This document shows, piece after piece, positions 1 to 8,182 of a DNA stretch of 64,000 nucleotides. A program made the position numbers and the translations under genes. A model generated the notes under the pieces. It was not told where the DNA came from. It was given only the letters and a program-made list of their open reading frames with translations, and did not search any database. The DNA is from CAVROP01 sp050012175 (lineage in GTDB: Bacteria > Acidobacteriota > Terriglobia > UBA7540). The stretch covers positions 4,469 to 68,468 of the forward strand of contig JBEKHR010000029.1 in NCBI GenBank assembly GCA_050012175.1, read 5' to 3'. Position 1 is the first letter of the stretch; the number at the start of each line of letters is the position of its first letter.

Positions 1-464
1 CTGAGGGCTCATACCAGTGCTCCATCCTTAGTCTCTACGCAGATGATCCGGTCGTCTCAGTAGTGGCTCGAGTCTCCGCGAGTGTACACCCGCCAGCCTG
101 ATGCAGCAAGAGGCGCTGGGGGAGTGATGTCATGCCAGGGTTGTGGTGTCCCTTTCCATCCTGCTCCCTGGTAGGACGTCACGTTTGTAGCGCCACCTGC
201 ACATGTGGCGGGTGTCGCGCTAACGTTACACCCGTGCGCTACGCGGCCATGGGGTAGCGTCCCAATTAGAATGCAGGGCCGCCTCTCTCCCGCCATGCCG
301 GGACGGGCCGGCCAGGCCGGTCCCGCCTTGCGGGACCCCGCCCTACGTCGCATATTAGGACACCACCGGCCATGGGGGGAATGGACAGAAAGCAAAGCTT
401 TCATGATATGGTGGAGTTCACGTTCCGTTTTTCCTGTGAGCAAGAGAGTTTGCTGGCGAACCCG
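1..464. other. Gene-free left end with palindromic repeats
   Basis: I see no convincing coding region here. Around 185-243 lies a palindromic unit with GTAGCGC at the left and GCGCTAC at the right and an inner GCCACCTG/CATGTGGC hairpin. It resembles the repeat inserted in the helicase gene near 29.4 kb. A second hairpin, GGTCCCGC/GCGGGACC, lies near 318-338. The frames that stay open here look like by-products of high GC. Confidence 0.6.
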
Positions 465-1685
465 ATGATTCAAAAGAAACAAGACGACGCCACATTTGGC
501 CGGCCGCGTATTACCTCCGGAATTCAAAAAAAGATCGTCCAGATTAACTGGGAGGTGACAATTTCGAAGCTCCTCGGCGTGGCTTGCGGATTGGTCTTAG
601 GGGGCCTTTTGGTGGCAGGGCTCTGGCCCTTTCACTCTCCCAGGAATCAGGTGACATGGTTCGCTGGGGGCAACGGCCTGCACTTTGGTCGTCATGGGAC
701 GATACTGAGTTCCGGCAAATTCAAGGCGGCGAATGCGCCAGCGGACGCCCCATGCAGCCTGGAGATCTGGTTCGAGCCTGATCTTACTGCGGCCTCGGCC
801 ACTCTCTTCGCCTTCTACGCTCCAGGGAACCCTCGGCAGTTCTCGCTGAACCAATCCATTACTGACCTTGCCTTGCAAAATGACATTCGCGAGGGGCGCT
901 ATCGAACCCTAACCACCAGACTCTTCTATGTTGAAGATATTTTCCGTCGGGGAAAGCCGTTGTTCGTAACGGTTACGTCAAAGGGAGGGCAGACGTCAGT
1001 CTATATTGACGGTGCGCTGGCCCGAACAGCCCCCAAGTTTCCGCTCTCCAGCCGGGATTTTGACGGCGAGCTCGTCATCGCCAACTCGCCCATAGTAGAA
1101 AGTAGCTGGTCAGGTCTTTTGCGGGGGCTTGCCTTTTATGACCAAGAGATCTCGCCGGCGCAGGTCTTTCACCACTATGAGACTTGGACAGAAAAGGGAC
1201 GACCAGACGTTTCCGAAAATGAGCGTGCCGTGGCGCTTTATCTGTTTGATGAACGCGCGGGTCGTGTCATTCATAACCAAGTGCCCTCGGGAACCGACTT
1301 GTATATTCCGGACCGTTATCTGGTTTTGGACCAAGCCCTCCTACGCCCCTTCTGGGAGGAATTCCGTCCAACTTGGAGCTATTGGGGTGACGTGCTGGTC
1401 AACATTGCGGGTTTTGTTCCTTTCGGGTTCCTTTTCTGCGCCTACTTTTCGCTGGCCGGACGGATCAAAAGGCCGGCACTGGTCACAATCCTTCTAGGGT
1501 TCGCAGTCAGCCTTACGATCGAATCTCTTCAGGCATTCCTGCCGACGCGGGATTCCGGCACCACAGATGTCATCACAAATACCTTGGGCACTTGTTTCGG
1601 AGTTTGGTTGTATCGATTGAACCTTGGGCGAGTCCTATTCGCGAGAATCTGGACACACCTTGCGCGAAAAGGGGAATTCGGGTGA
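465..1685 (+). CDS. LamG-like domain fused to VanZ-like membrane domain
   Basis: The product is about 406 residues from the ATG at 465; upstream in-frame starts give an extension with no family features. One membrane segment lies at about residues 33-54. A concanavalin/LamG-like beta-rich region follows at about 60-245, with phrases typical of LamG folds such as VTSKGGQTSVYIDG and GLLRGLAFYDQEIS. The C-terminal third (about 305-395) has the VanZ pattern: NIAGFVPFGF, then ESLQAFLPTRDSGTTDVITN and NTLGTCFGVWLY, with three or four membrane helices. VanZ proteins are membrane proteins; the founding member lowers teicoplanin susceptibility, but the biochemical role is not established. The extracytoplasmic LamG part suggests glycan or cell-surface binding (inference). 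It stands alone, convergent with the GGDEF gene. The domain calls are fairly secure; the function is unknown. Confidence 0.8.
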   Translation: MIQKKQDDATFGRPRITSGIQKKIVQINWEVTISKLLGVACGLVLGGLLVAGLWPFHSPRNQVTWFAGGNGLHFGRHGTILSSGKFKAANAPADAPCSLEIWFEPDLTAASATLFAFYAPGNPRQFSLNQSITDLALQNDIREGRYRTLTTRLFYVEDIFRRGKPLFVTVTSKGGQTSVYIDGALARTAPKFPLSSRDFDGELVIANSPIVESSWSGLLRGLAFYDQEISPAQVFHHYETWTEKGRPDVSENERAVALYLFDERAGRVIHNQVPSGTDLYIPDRYLVLDQALLRPFWEEFRPTWSYWGDVLVNIAGFVPFGFLFCAYFSLAGRIKRPALVTILLGFAVSLTIESLQAFLPTRDSGTTDVITNTLGTCFGVWLYRLNLGRVLFARIWTHLARKGEFG

Positions 1686-1722
1686 GGCGAGTCAGGAGAC
1701 CACTGTCATAGTCCAATCCTTG

Positions 1723-2658
1723 TCACAAGCGCACGCGGTTTCGGCCTGACTGCTTGCCGCTATACAGGTGCTGATCTGCCCTCTTCAAGAGGGATTCCAC
1801 CGAATCCCCAGGAGCGTCCATGGCAGCCCCCACCGAGATGGTCACCTGGATCTGCGAGCCTTCCACCCGTACTGTAGACCGAGCGACCAGTGCCCTGCAT
1901 CTCTCGGACGTGTCCGCCAGGATGTCTTTCGTAATGCCGGGGAGAATCACCATGAATTCGTCGCCCCCCCAACGTCCCAGCACGTCGGACGCACGCAAAC
2001 AACCGGAGACAGTCTTTGCAACGGTGACCAGCGCAGCATCTCCGGCGACATGCCCGTAGGTGTCGTTGATGTTCTTGAGCTCGTCCAAGTCGGCCAGCAT
2101 GATTCCGAACGGGGTGCCGAACTTGGAACGTTGATCGAGTTGCTGAAAGAGCTGTTGCTCCAAATAGCGACGGTTTGCCACCTGGGATGTTGGATCCAGA
2201 AATGCCAACTTCGCGAGCTCCCTGGCTCTCTCTCGCACGGCCCTCTCCCGCGAGTTGTCATTGAAAATCTCGACCACACCGACAACTTCACCGTCTCTGC
2301 CCGTAACCGGGCAGACACGAACCTCCACGGGGACCCTGTGGCCACGTTTATGGTGAAGATAGATTTCCGCCCGATGCGGGCGACCATCCGCTATGACACG
2401 GCTGAGAGGGCACTCTCCCTGACAGAGCAGGCGCCCGGAGTCGTCGACGTGCATCAGGATGTTGTCGCCACAGCGTGTCCCTACAACTTCTTCGGCGCTG
2501 TATCCGGTAAGCTGTTCCGCTGCTTGGTTCCAGTACGTAATCCTGCGTTCCAGATCAGTGAAGTAGACAGCGTCAAAAAGGTTGTCCAAAATCCGTTTGA
2601 AGAGACTGTTCATTTCATCCGACGACGAAGCCGGAGAAGAAGGAACTGGAGACTCCAT
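1723..2658 (-). CDS. PAS domain-containing diguanylate cyclase (GGDEF)
   Basis: This 311-residue protein has a PAS sensor domain at about residues 18-135 and a GGDEF domain at about 148-311. It would make cyclic di-GMP from two GTP. The active-site motif GGDEF is intact at 231-235 and the metal-binding Asp is in LADLD near 190. An RxxD inhibitory site (R222, D225) sits exactly five residues before GGDEF, so product feedback inhibition is expected. The usual LTGLxNRR entry motif reads PTSQVANRR, a modest deviation. No signal peptide or membrane segment is visible, so it should be a cytosolic sensor enzyme. The PAS domain contains several Cys residues (GECPL, TRCGDN), but I cannot name its ligand. 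It is a single gene, convergent with the VanZ-like gene. Confidence 0.93.
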   Translation of the reverse strand: MESPVPSSPASSSDEMNSLFKRILDNLFDAVYFTDLERRITYWNQAAEQLTGYSAEEVVGTRCGDNILMHVDDSGRLLCQGECPLSRVIADGRPHRAEIYLHHKRGHRVPVEVRVCPVTGRDGEVVGVVEIFNDNSRERAVRERARELAKLAFLDPTSQVANRRYLEQQLFQQLDQRSKFGTPFGIMLADLDELKNINDTYGHVAGDAALVTVAKTVSGCLRASDVLGRWGGDEFMVILPGITKDILADTSERCRALVARSTVRVEGSQIQVTISVGAAMDAPGDSVESLLKRADQHLYSGKQSGRNRVRL

Positions 2659-2889
2659 ATGTTTTCTCCCTCAGCAGGCGCCTCGCTCTGCGCAACACCT
2701 AAGGGATCAGCGCCGACGCTCTTGCGGCGCTGGTACAGGTGGAAGCAATACTCACTCCCTTAAGCGTTAGCATTTCAACGCAGGTACCTGCCGTCTGCAA
2801 TCTGTTCCAGTGTTCCGGCCAGAGTATCCTTGAAGCAGACCGTGCCGGAAAGATGGACCGCCATGGCTGATTGAAGCGACAATCCAGAC

Positions 2890-3060
2890 CTAGGAGGATG
2901 CTGAAAAACCCACCTCGCCTGTCATTCCGAGGAGTCCCGCGTCCGCGGGACGACGAGGAATCTCGCCCCGATCAGATCGGGGTTTCCAGAGAGAGATTTC
3001 TCTCCCGCAGGGCGGGATCGGAATGACAACGTTCACAAGAGTTTTTCAGCATCCTGCTAG
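2890..3060. repeat. MITE-like element with CTAG flanks (family A)
   Basis: The ends form 15-bp perfect terminal inverted repeats: AGGATGCTGAAAAAC at 2895-2909 and its complement at 3041-3055. Both outer edges carry CTAG (2890-2893 and 3057-3060), as expected for a 4-bp target duplication. The interior holds nested hairpins (TCATTCCGA/TCGGAATGA, GTCCCGC/GCGGGAC, CCCCGATC/GATCGGGG) and no coding capacity. A truncated relative lies at 56419-56584. The flanking gene-free stretch (2659-3432) holds nothing else I can identify. Confidence 0.75.
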
Positions 3061-3432
3061 ACCTTGCCCTGTGTCACATACCTAAGACAATATACGAATC
3101 CAGAAAGAAAGTTCAATAGATTGTTCGTGGGTCGCCCCAAGCTATGGAACAGGTCCCAAGGGGTGTGCGACATAAAAGTGGGAGTCCTGCCGCTGGTGCT
3201 TGTGTCAAGGCAAAGTAGAAATGGGCACTGGTTCAGTTTGCCGAAAAATACACAATTCAGTAGGGAGCTATTTAGGGCGATTAGAAAGAACTCGACAACC
3301 ACTTTCTCGAATCTCAAATCAGGGCGTCAATATACTTGGCTGACCAAGCCATTCCTAGCCCTACTGACGGCGATTGTAAAAAAGTGGAAAACCATAACAA
3401 TGTTTGCGGTGTTCCTAATTGTCGTTACAGAC

Positions 3433-4173
3433 CTAGTCGGCGTCGTTGTGAAATTTACATTGCAGAAGGACAGTATCAGCAGAGGCAACAGATCGGTAGC
3501 CACAGTACTTGGTGAGGTGCCTCTTTCCGAAAATGTCTTCGTAAGTAACCTCCCCCCATACGTAGGTGTATCCGGCGCTTCCCAGTCGCTGCAAAATAAG
3601 GCCCGTGTATCGGGCAGGGACGGAATCCTTCGATTGATACGGGAAATTAGGTGCCAAAACGGCAATGCTGGCGACCTTGGAATTATCGCCAAGATTGGGG
3701 TTTTGGGACGTAAGTTCCACCTCGTTGAGTTCCTTCGAGGAAAAGGACACGAGATTTCTGATGATTACCTTTTTGGCGAATGTTTTTCCCACGTTGGTTG
3801 TCGAGACTGTGAAAGAAGTGGGCTTGTCTGGTTCGATGGCAGCTATGGATTCAGTGGTTGCTATCCAAGCGCGTTGCTCCAGACGAAACTGTTTGACGGT
3901 GGTATCCAAGGCTGCTTTGCTTTGGGATATACTGGATTCCAGGGCAGACCTGTTTTGCGCAACGCTATTTTCGATAGATTTGGAGATTCTATCGGCTTCG
4001 GCAATGAGTTTATCGTTTTGCCTAGAGGTCCGCTCAGAACTTTCCCTCAATATGGACAGTTGAAAAATAGCCGCTCCAGCATAGAAGAGAGTACCGAAAG
4101 CCACGAGGACGCTGGTCATTACGAGCGCCTTGTTGTGAAGAGCGGTCTGTTTCCATCTCTGAATAAGCATCAT
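3433..4173 (-). CDS. Hypothetical membrane-anchored coiled-coil protein
   Basis: This 246-residue protein has one membrane segment at about residues 16-38, a long charged helix likely to form a coiled coil at about 45-95 (rich in Glu, Ser and Lys), and a beta-rich C-terminal half at about 105-235. It may start at either of two adjacent ATG codons; AAGG lies upstream. I recognise no catalytic motif. The arrangement, with an N-terminal helix, a coiled coil and a globular domain, is like many bacterial hypotheticals of unknown role. The gene and its surroundings (about 3060-4460) are clearly richer in A and T than the rest of the window, which suggests horizontal acquisition (inference). The opposite strand is also open over most of this length, but its product shows no family features. 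Confidence 0.7.
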   Translation of the reverse strand: MMLIQRWKQTALHNKALVMTSVLVAFGTLFYAGAAIFQLSILRESSERTSRQNDKLIAEADRISKSIENSVAQNRSALESSISQSKAALDTTVKQFRLEQRAWIATTESIAAIEPDKPTSFTVSTTNVGKTFAKKVIIRNLVSFSSKELNEVELTSQNPNLGDNSKVASIAVLAPNFPYQSKDSVPARYTGLILQRLGSAGYTYVWGEVTYEDIFGKRHLTKYCGYRSVASADTVLLQCKFHNDAD

Positions 4174-4542
4174 CTGGTATGCCTTCTTGCCGTCCTCTGT
4201 GGGCTAGCTAGTTGCCTTTTCTTGATGCTCAATATTTACTTTTTCGAAGGAAGCACGGCGCAACTATTCATTCGGATTATATTTTTCCTGGTAACCGCAG
4301 TTGCTTCCGCAATCATATTTTATCTAACGCTTCCAACCCTTCTAACCATTCAACGCGCTCGACTCTCGCAGGATGCGCTTGGCAATCAAAACGAACTGAA
4401 CGGATATATCCATAGCGTCCCTCTTGCATGTTCGCGCTCAGATTTGAACACAAAATGAAAGGCCGAGCAATGAGTAGATTTGCCTGTCAAATCAACAAAC
4501 TTGCGTTATACTCGCTGCCTCAATTCAACAGGCGGTTGCCCA
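4174..4542. other. AT-richer gene-free stretch
   Basis: No gene is supported here. A plus-strand frame through 4130-4458 encodes two hydrophobic stretches but has no start signal of its own and is contiguous only with the antisense of the coiled-coil gene. I treat it as non-coding or as the remnant of a lost membrane gene. Confidence 0.4.
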
Positions 4543-4904
4543 AGCGGGTAGCGCAGAGTCTCGTTTTTCAGAGACTCTGCGTCTTTTCCTTGATCGATTC
4601 CATTACACGCGAGATGGTGACCGGGAAACAGGGGAATATGATGGCATGCCAGTGATCGGGCAGGAAAACCCACGCCGTAAGCAGAAAGTGATGTTTCTCT
4701 CGGCGCTCGCGCAGCACGCCGGCCAAGCACTCGAATTCGGATTCCTCAACCATCCGCCGGTGAGGCCGGAGCCGGCAGGTGATGAAGGAGAATCGGTCAA
4801 ATAAAACCAGGCGGCGCAAGCGGGACACGAAAGGGGATTATACGCCCCATTGCACATGCACAAGCCGCAGAGTCTCTGAAAAACGAGACTCTGCGCTACC
4901 CGCT
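4543..4904. mobile_element. REP-flanked remnant of a RAYT transposase element
   Basis: Two 39-bp repeats, at 4543-4581 and 4866-4904, are perfect inverted copies of each other. Each contains an 11-bp stem CGCAGAGTCTC/GAGACTCTGCG around an 8-nt loop, the form of a REP hairpin. Between them lies the truncated Y1 transposase of the RAYT class described separately. REP-associated tyrosine transposases (RAYTs) typically sit between inverted REP sequences, so the unit looks like a shortened RAYT-REP element. The catalytic part is missing, so any movement would need a transposase supplied elsewhere. Confidence 0.75.
4568..4828 (-). pseudogene. Truncated REP-associated tyrosine transposase (Y1_Tnp)
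   Basis: The 86-residue frame matches the N-terminal half of RAYT/IS200-type Y1 transposases. It has FSFITCRLRPHRR near residues 13-25 and the phrase LLTAWVFLPDHWHAIIF at about 49-65, whose H59-x-H61 pair is the metal-binding HUH motif. Full RAYT proteins are roughly twice as long and carry the catalytic Tyr downstream. Here the frame runs straight into the left REP hairpin and stops, so the Tyr is absent and the gene is inactive. No strong ribosome-binding site is visible. Confidence 0.75.
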
Positions 4905-5953
4905 GTCATGAATCACAACCGGGGTACTTCCGGTCAAGCCGAGAATATAGTTACCACAAGGGAAGGGTGCGGGCAATACAAAACCGCATTGCGCCAATTC
5001 GCCGATAAGGTTGTCGAATACAATAGACACTGGGTTCGGGGCGCGGGAGGTTTGCACCCACGGGCCACGCCGAGCGTAGCCCCCTTGCGCTTCGCCTGAC
5101 ATCAGTGTTCCAAGGCTCGCTTTACCGTCCGCTTACGCTCAGCAGGGAGCACCCCCCGTAGGCGTTAAAATACGCTACCCCTTGGAGTTTTTGAGCCCCG
5201 CCAGGGGTCCCGCAAAGCGGGATAGCCCATAGCGAAAGCTATGGGGTGCGCGTAATCCACATGGTTTGGAGACCAGCCCCGGTAGGGGCGACATAACGGC
5301 GTCAGGGTCGGCCATCGCTCTTATGTCGCCCGCCGCGGCGGGCTCATGATGATTTGAATCTTGCATTCCCATCCCGCTTTGCGGGACCGTGGGCCATCCC
5401 GCAGGGCGGGATCGCCCCTATCGGGGCTTGAACCTGTGTCGAAGCTCCCTTGTTTTAACGCGTACGACCCCCGCCCTCAGACAAACCGCCCTGCCGCTTA
5501 CGAGAGCGCCCGCTCACTGTCATGCTGATCCCGCCCTGCTGTTTCTCGGCAGAAAAGTCCAGAGCGACCCGCCGCGGCGGGTTCGTCCGCCAATAAGAAT
5601 GGCGGACTCAGAATGACAGCCTGGCAGACGAGTGCACGAATGTCAGCCAGAGGCAGCCCAAGCTAGAAAAGAGCTCTGTGCCAAAATGCCACACATTGGG
5701 CCAGGGCGCGGGCATCTTGTCCCTTGGAGTCCCTGTAATAGCCTGATTTCATTGGGCAAAAATAAATATTCACAGACGTCCCAACATTACCCACCGTTCC
5801 ATTTTTATCTGATAGCCTAGTAGATTTGGCTTCCGGACGAACCGCTGGCGGCGCCGGCGGAAACGGAGACCCGGGATCTGGCGCCGCTTCAGGGGCGGCG
5901 TTCAGGAAGCTCGCCCGCCACCGACGGGCGCCACAGAAAAAAGGAGAAACCAC
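4905..5953. other. Gene-free, repeat-rich stretch
   Basis: I see no gene in about 1 kb. It holds several dispersed palindromes: GCGGGA/TCCCGC hairpins near 5210-5222 and 5390-5412, and an inverted repeat GGCGACATAA/TTATGTCGCC at 5287-5296 and 5321-5330. A CCCGCCGCGGCGGG-type palindrome lies near 5568-5582, followed by a GTCCGCCAATAAGAATGGCGGAC hairpin-type unit (shortened form) near 5585-5610 that recurs near 20090-20112. Short frames in both strands are chance products of repeats. Confidence 0.5.
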
Positions 5954-7648
5954 ATGGCTAGCCAAACCGAAAACGTGACGACGGCGCAACTTGAAGCGCG
6001 CAAAGAGAACCCCCAGAAATCCACCGGCCCGCGCACGGCGGAGGGCAAGAGGCGCTCGAGCCAGAACGCGCGCAAGCACGGCCTCTACTCAAACGCCAAT
6101 TTCTTCTGGGACGCCGCCATCGCGCTGGGCGAAGACCCGCGGGACTTCGAGCGTTTGTTGAAGGGCTTGGTCCTGGCGCGCCAGCCCGCCGACACCTTGG
6201 AGATGGTGCTGGTGGAGGACATCGCGCTGTTAGTCTGGAAGAAAGCCCGCCTGGACAGGGCGGAAGCCGCCGTGCAGGTGCGCAACCTGCAAAAGCACGA
6301 CCTCGACCGGCGCAAGCAGTTCATCCAGGTGGGGCGGGAGATCAGCGACACCTTGCACTCCGAGGTGCGCGAAAAGGGCCTGCGAAGGACGCTCGATGCG
6401 CCGGGTAAATTCGAGCAGATTCTTTCCATTCTGGACATCCTGGTGGAGATGGTGGAGAAGAACGATTTCTCCCCCAACATGCAGGAGTTTCTGCGTGCCG
6501 TGTACGGCGAGCAACCAACCCTGCGGGGCGCCGGACTCTACAACAACTACTTCAAGTTGTCGGAGATGAAGCCGGGCAGCCAGGAGTTCGAGGATGCCAA
6601 GACCTTGATGAGGGCGAGACTGGCGGAAGAAATCTCGGACGTCGCGCAGCAATACGAACTCTTCCTGCATGAGCACGTGGAAAACACGCGAGCGGCACGA
6701 ATGGCCGCGACGGCGCCCTCACATGCTCAGTGGGCGGCGATCATCCGCCAGCAGAATGCCCTGCACCGGCAATTGCAACAAAAGATTCGTTTGCTGCAAG
6801 AGATCCAGGAGAAGCGGAAGAGAGAAGAAGAGCGCTTTCTGGATAACTGCGAAGCCTCCTTACGACGGAACCCTTCGGACGCACCGCGCGGGGGCCGGCA
6901 GGCCTCAAATCGAAAAAAGATACTAAATAGAGGGAACGAACCTAAGACTTTATTGAAAAAAAACGAGTTAGCTGATACAGCCTCCTCAAAACAAACTCCT
7001 TTTTGCCTAGGAAAGTCAGCGATCAAAGCGAAAAAAAGGGGCGTTTCAAGGCAAGAAACAGCAGGCACAGGAGATTCACCCGCTGCCGGCGGCCAGTCCC
7101 CGGATCGGTCCGGTGGCGCGGGCCTGATTTGCAGGGCGGCAGTTCGTTCGAGGGGGAATAGCCGGAGAGCCAAAGAACAGGCCTGCGCCACGCGCTCGCC
7201 CCGGAGCGGGCTGGGATGTGGTATCGTAAGCAAGTTCATGAAGAAGCCGGGAGTCAGGAGAAGATGTCGCATCGGGAGACGGGCGAAAAGCTCGAAGTGG
7301 TTTACGGCATTCATGCGGTCATGGAGGCCGTGCGCACTCGCCCGGTTGACTACGTGCTGGTCACGCAAGGCCAGCACAACCCACGCGTGCAGGAGATCAT
7401 TGATGCCTGCCGGGCTCACGGCGTTAGCCTGCGTTTTGCTCCCCGGCCGGCAGTGGAGCGCGCGGCGGGTAACACGCAACATCAGAACGTTGTGGCGGCG
7501 TGCACGCCTCGAACCTATGACGACATCCAAACTCTTCTGGCACATTCCGCGAGGCCCCTGCTCGTTGTCCTTGACGGAGTGGAAGACCCTGCCAACCTGG
7601 GGGCCATTGTGCGCACGGCGGTGGCAGCCGGTTGTGACGGGATTGTGA
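5954..7648 (+). CDS. Hypothetical protein with N-terminal STGPRTAEGK motif; 3' end overlaps rlmB
   Basis: The start is well marked: AAGGAG lies 8 bases before the ATG. Residues 1-50 carry the pattern NPQKSTGPRTAEGKRRSSQN followed by ARKHGLYS, seen in a large uncharacterised family common in acidobacterial and planctomycete genomes. The helical middle (about 50-310) is rich in Arg, Glu and Gln and probably coiled. From about residue 320 the sequence turns basic and low in structure. Its last 128 codons or so (7264-7648) lie inside rlmB in another frame, where base use follows rlmB. The family-like part therefore probably ends near 6900-7200, and the original stop may have been lost by a frameshift. 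No function is known. Confidence 0.65.
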   Translation: MASQTENVTTAQLEARKENPQKSTGPRTAEGKRRSSQNARKHGLYSNANFFWDAAIALGEDPRDFERLLKGLVLARQPADTLEMVLVEDIALLVWKKARLDRAEAAVQVRNLQKHDLDRRKQFIQVGREISDTLHSEVREKGLRRTLDAPGKFEQILSILDILVEMVEKNDFSPNMQEFLRAVYGEQPTLRGAGLYNNYFKLSEMKPGSQEFEDAKTLMRARLAEEISDVAQQYELFLHEHVENTRAARMAATAPSHAQWAAIIRQQNALHRQLQQKIRLLQEIQEKRKREEERFLDNCEASLRRNPSDAPRGGRQASNRKKILNRGNEPKTLLKKNELADTASSKQTPFCLGKSAIKAKKRGVSRQETAGTGDSPAAGGQSPDRSGGAGLICRAAVRSRGNSRRAKEQACATRSPRSGLGCGIVSKFMKKPGVRRRCRIGRRAKSSKWFTAFMRSWRPCALARLTTCWSRKASTTHACRRSLMPAGLTALACVLLPGRQWSARRVTRNIRTLWRRARLEPMTTSKLFWHIPRGPCSLSLTEWKTLPTWGPLCARRWQPVVTGL

Positions 7649-8010
7649 TTCCGCAGCGCCGCGCCGCAGGAATATCACCCGCCGTGGCGCGAGCTTCGGC
7701 CGGGGCGCTCGAGCACGTGAAGATCGCGCGGGTCACCAACCTGGTACGCACGCTGGAGGAGATGAAAGAGCGCCAGGTATGGGTTTACGGATTTGAGGCC
7801 CAAGCCGGGAAGTCTTACCTCGATCTGGACTATGCGCAGGGCTGCGCGCTGGTGTTGGGCGGAGAGGGGGCGGGCTTGCACCGCTTGGTGCGGGAAGCGT
7901 GCGATGAACTGGCCCATATCCCCCTGCGCGGCCCCGTGCCTTCGCTCAATGTTTCCGTGGCAGCCGCTGTGGTGCTCTATGAGGCCCTGCGACAACGCGC
8001 CAGGGAATGA
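7264..8010 (+). CDS. rlmB: 23S rRNA 2'-O-ribose methyltransferase, TrmH/SpoU family (RlmB type)
   Basis: This 248-residue product is close to the usual RlmB length. It would transfer a methyl group from SAM to a ribose 2'-O in 23S rRNA (G2251 in E. coli). A substrate-binding N-terminal domain (about 1-85) begins EVVYGIHAVMEAVR. The SPOUT knot domain follows with the three SpoU motifs: N111LGAIVR117, GGEGAGL at 199-205, and PLRGPVPSLNVSVA at 220-233. The ATG at 7264 is chosen because the family-like sequence begins there; an upstream in-frame start at 7216 adds 16 atypical residues. The 5' part is overlapped by the long upstream frame. An alternative call is another TrmH-family rRNA or tRNA methylase. 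Confidence 0.9.
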   Translation: MSHRETGEKLEVVYGIHAVMEAVRTRPVDYVLVTQGQHNPRVQEIIDACRAHGVSLRFAPRPAVERAAGNTQHQNVVAACTPRTYDDIQTLLAHSARPLLVVLDGVEDPANLGAIVRTAVAAGCDGIVIPQRRAAGISPAVARASAGALEHVKIARVTNLVRTLEEMKERQVWVYGFEAQAGKSYLDLDYAQGCALVLGGEGAGLHRLVREACDELAHIPLRGPVPSLNVSVAAAVVLYEALRQRARE

Positions 8011-8056
8011 CTCGAAAATCGAAAATCGCAGTGAATTTCAAGTTTCGATTTTCGAG
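8011..8056 (+). terminator. Hairpin directly after rlmB
   Basis: CTCGAAAATCGAAA at 8011-8024 is perfectly complementary to 8043-8056, giving a 14-bp stem with an 18-nt loop that begins right after the rlmB stop. A further GATTTTCG copy follows to 8068. There is no clean T-run after it, so it could be a rho-independent-like terminator or simply a dispersed AAAATCGA repeat. Confidence 0.4.
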
Positions 8057-8182
8057 TTTCGATTTTCGTGCTAACAACGCGAGGAAAGGCGAAATTCGAC
8101 TGTTACTGCTGCAAATCGGCCGGCAACGCCAAGGCACATGCACACATCTTATGAATAAGCGAGGCTGTGCGTAAAGGAGCGA

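Noticed and set aside
1768..2763. A 331-codon plus-strand frame opposite the GGDEF gene
   Set aside because: Clear antisense shadow of a well-supported gene with intact catalytic motifs.
3064..4458. A 464-codon open frame on the plus strand opposite the coiled-coil hypothetical gene
   Set aside because: No start signal, no family likeness, odd composition; the minus-strand product has a sensible domain layout. The hydrophobic tail after 4173 has no gene start of its own.
5425..5520. tRNA-like stretch (GGCTTGAACCTG and later CCGCTTACGAGAGCGC)
   Set aside because: The supposed T-arm and acceptor bases do not pair, so no cloverleaf forms; at most a decayed tRNA-like repeat.
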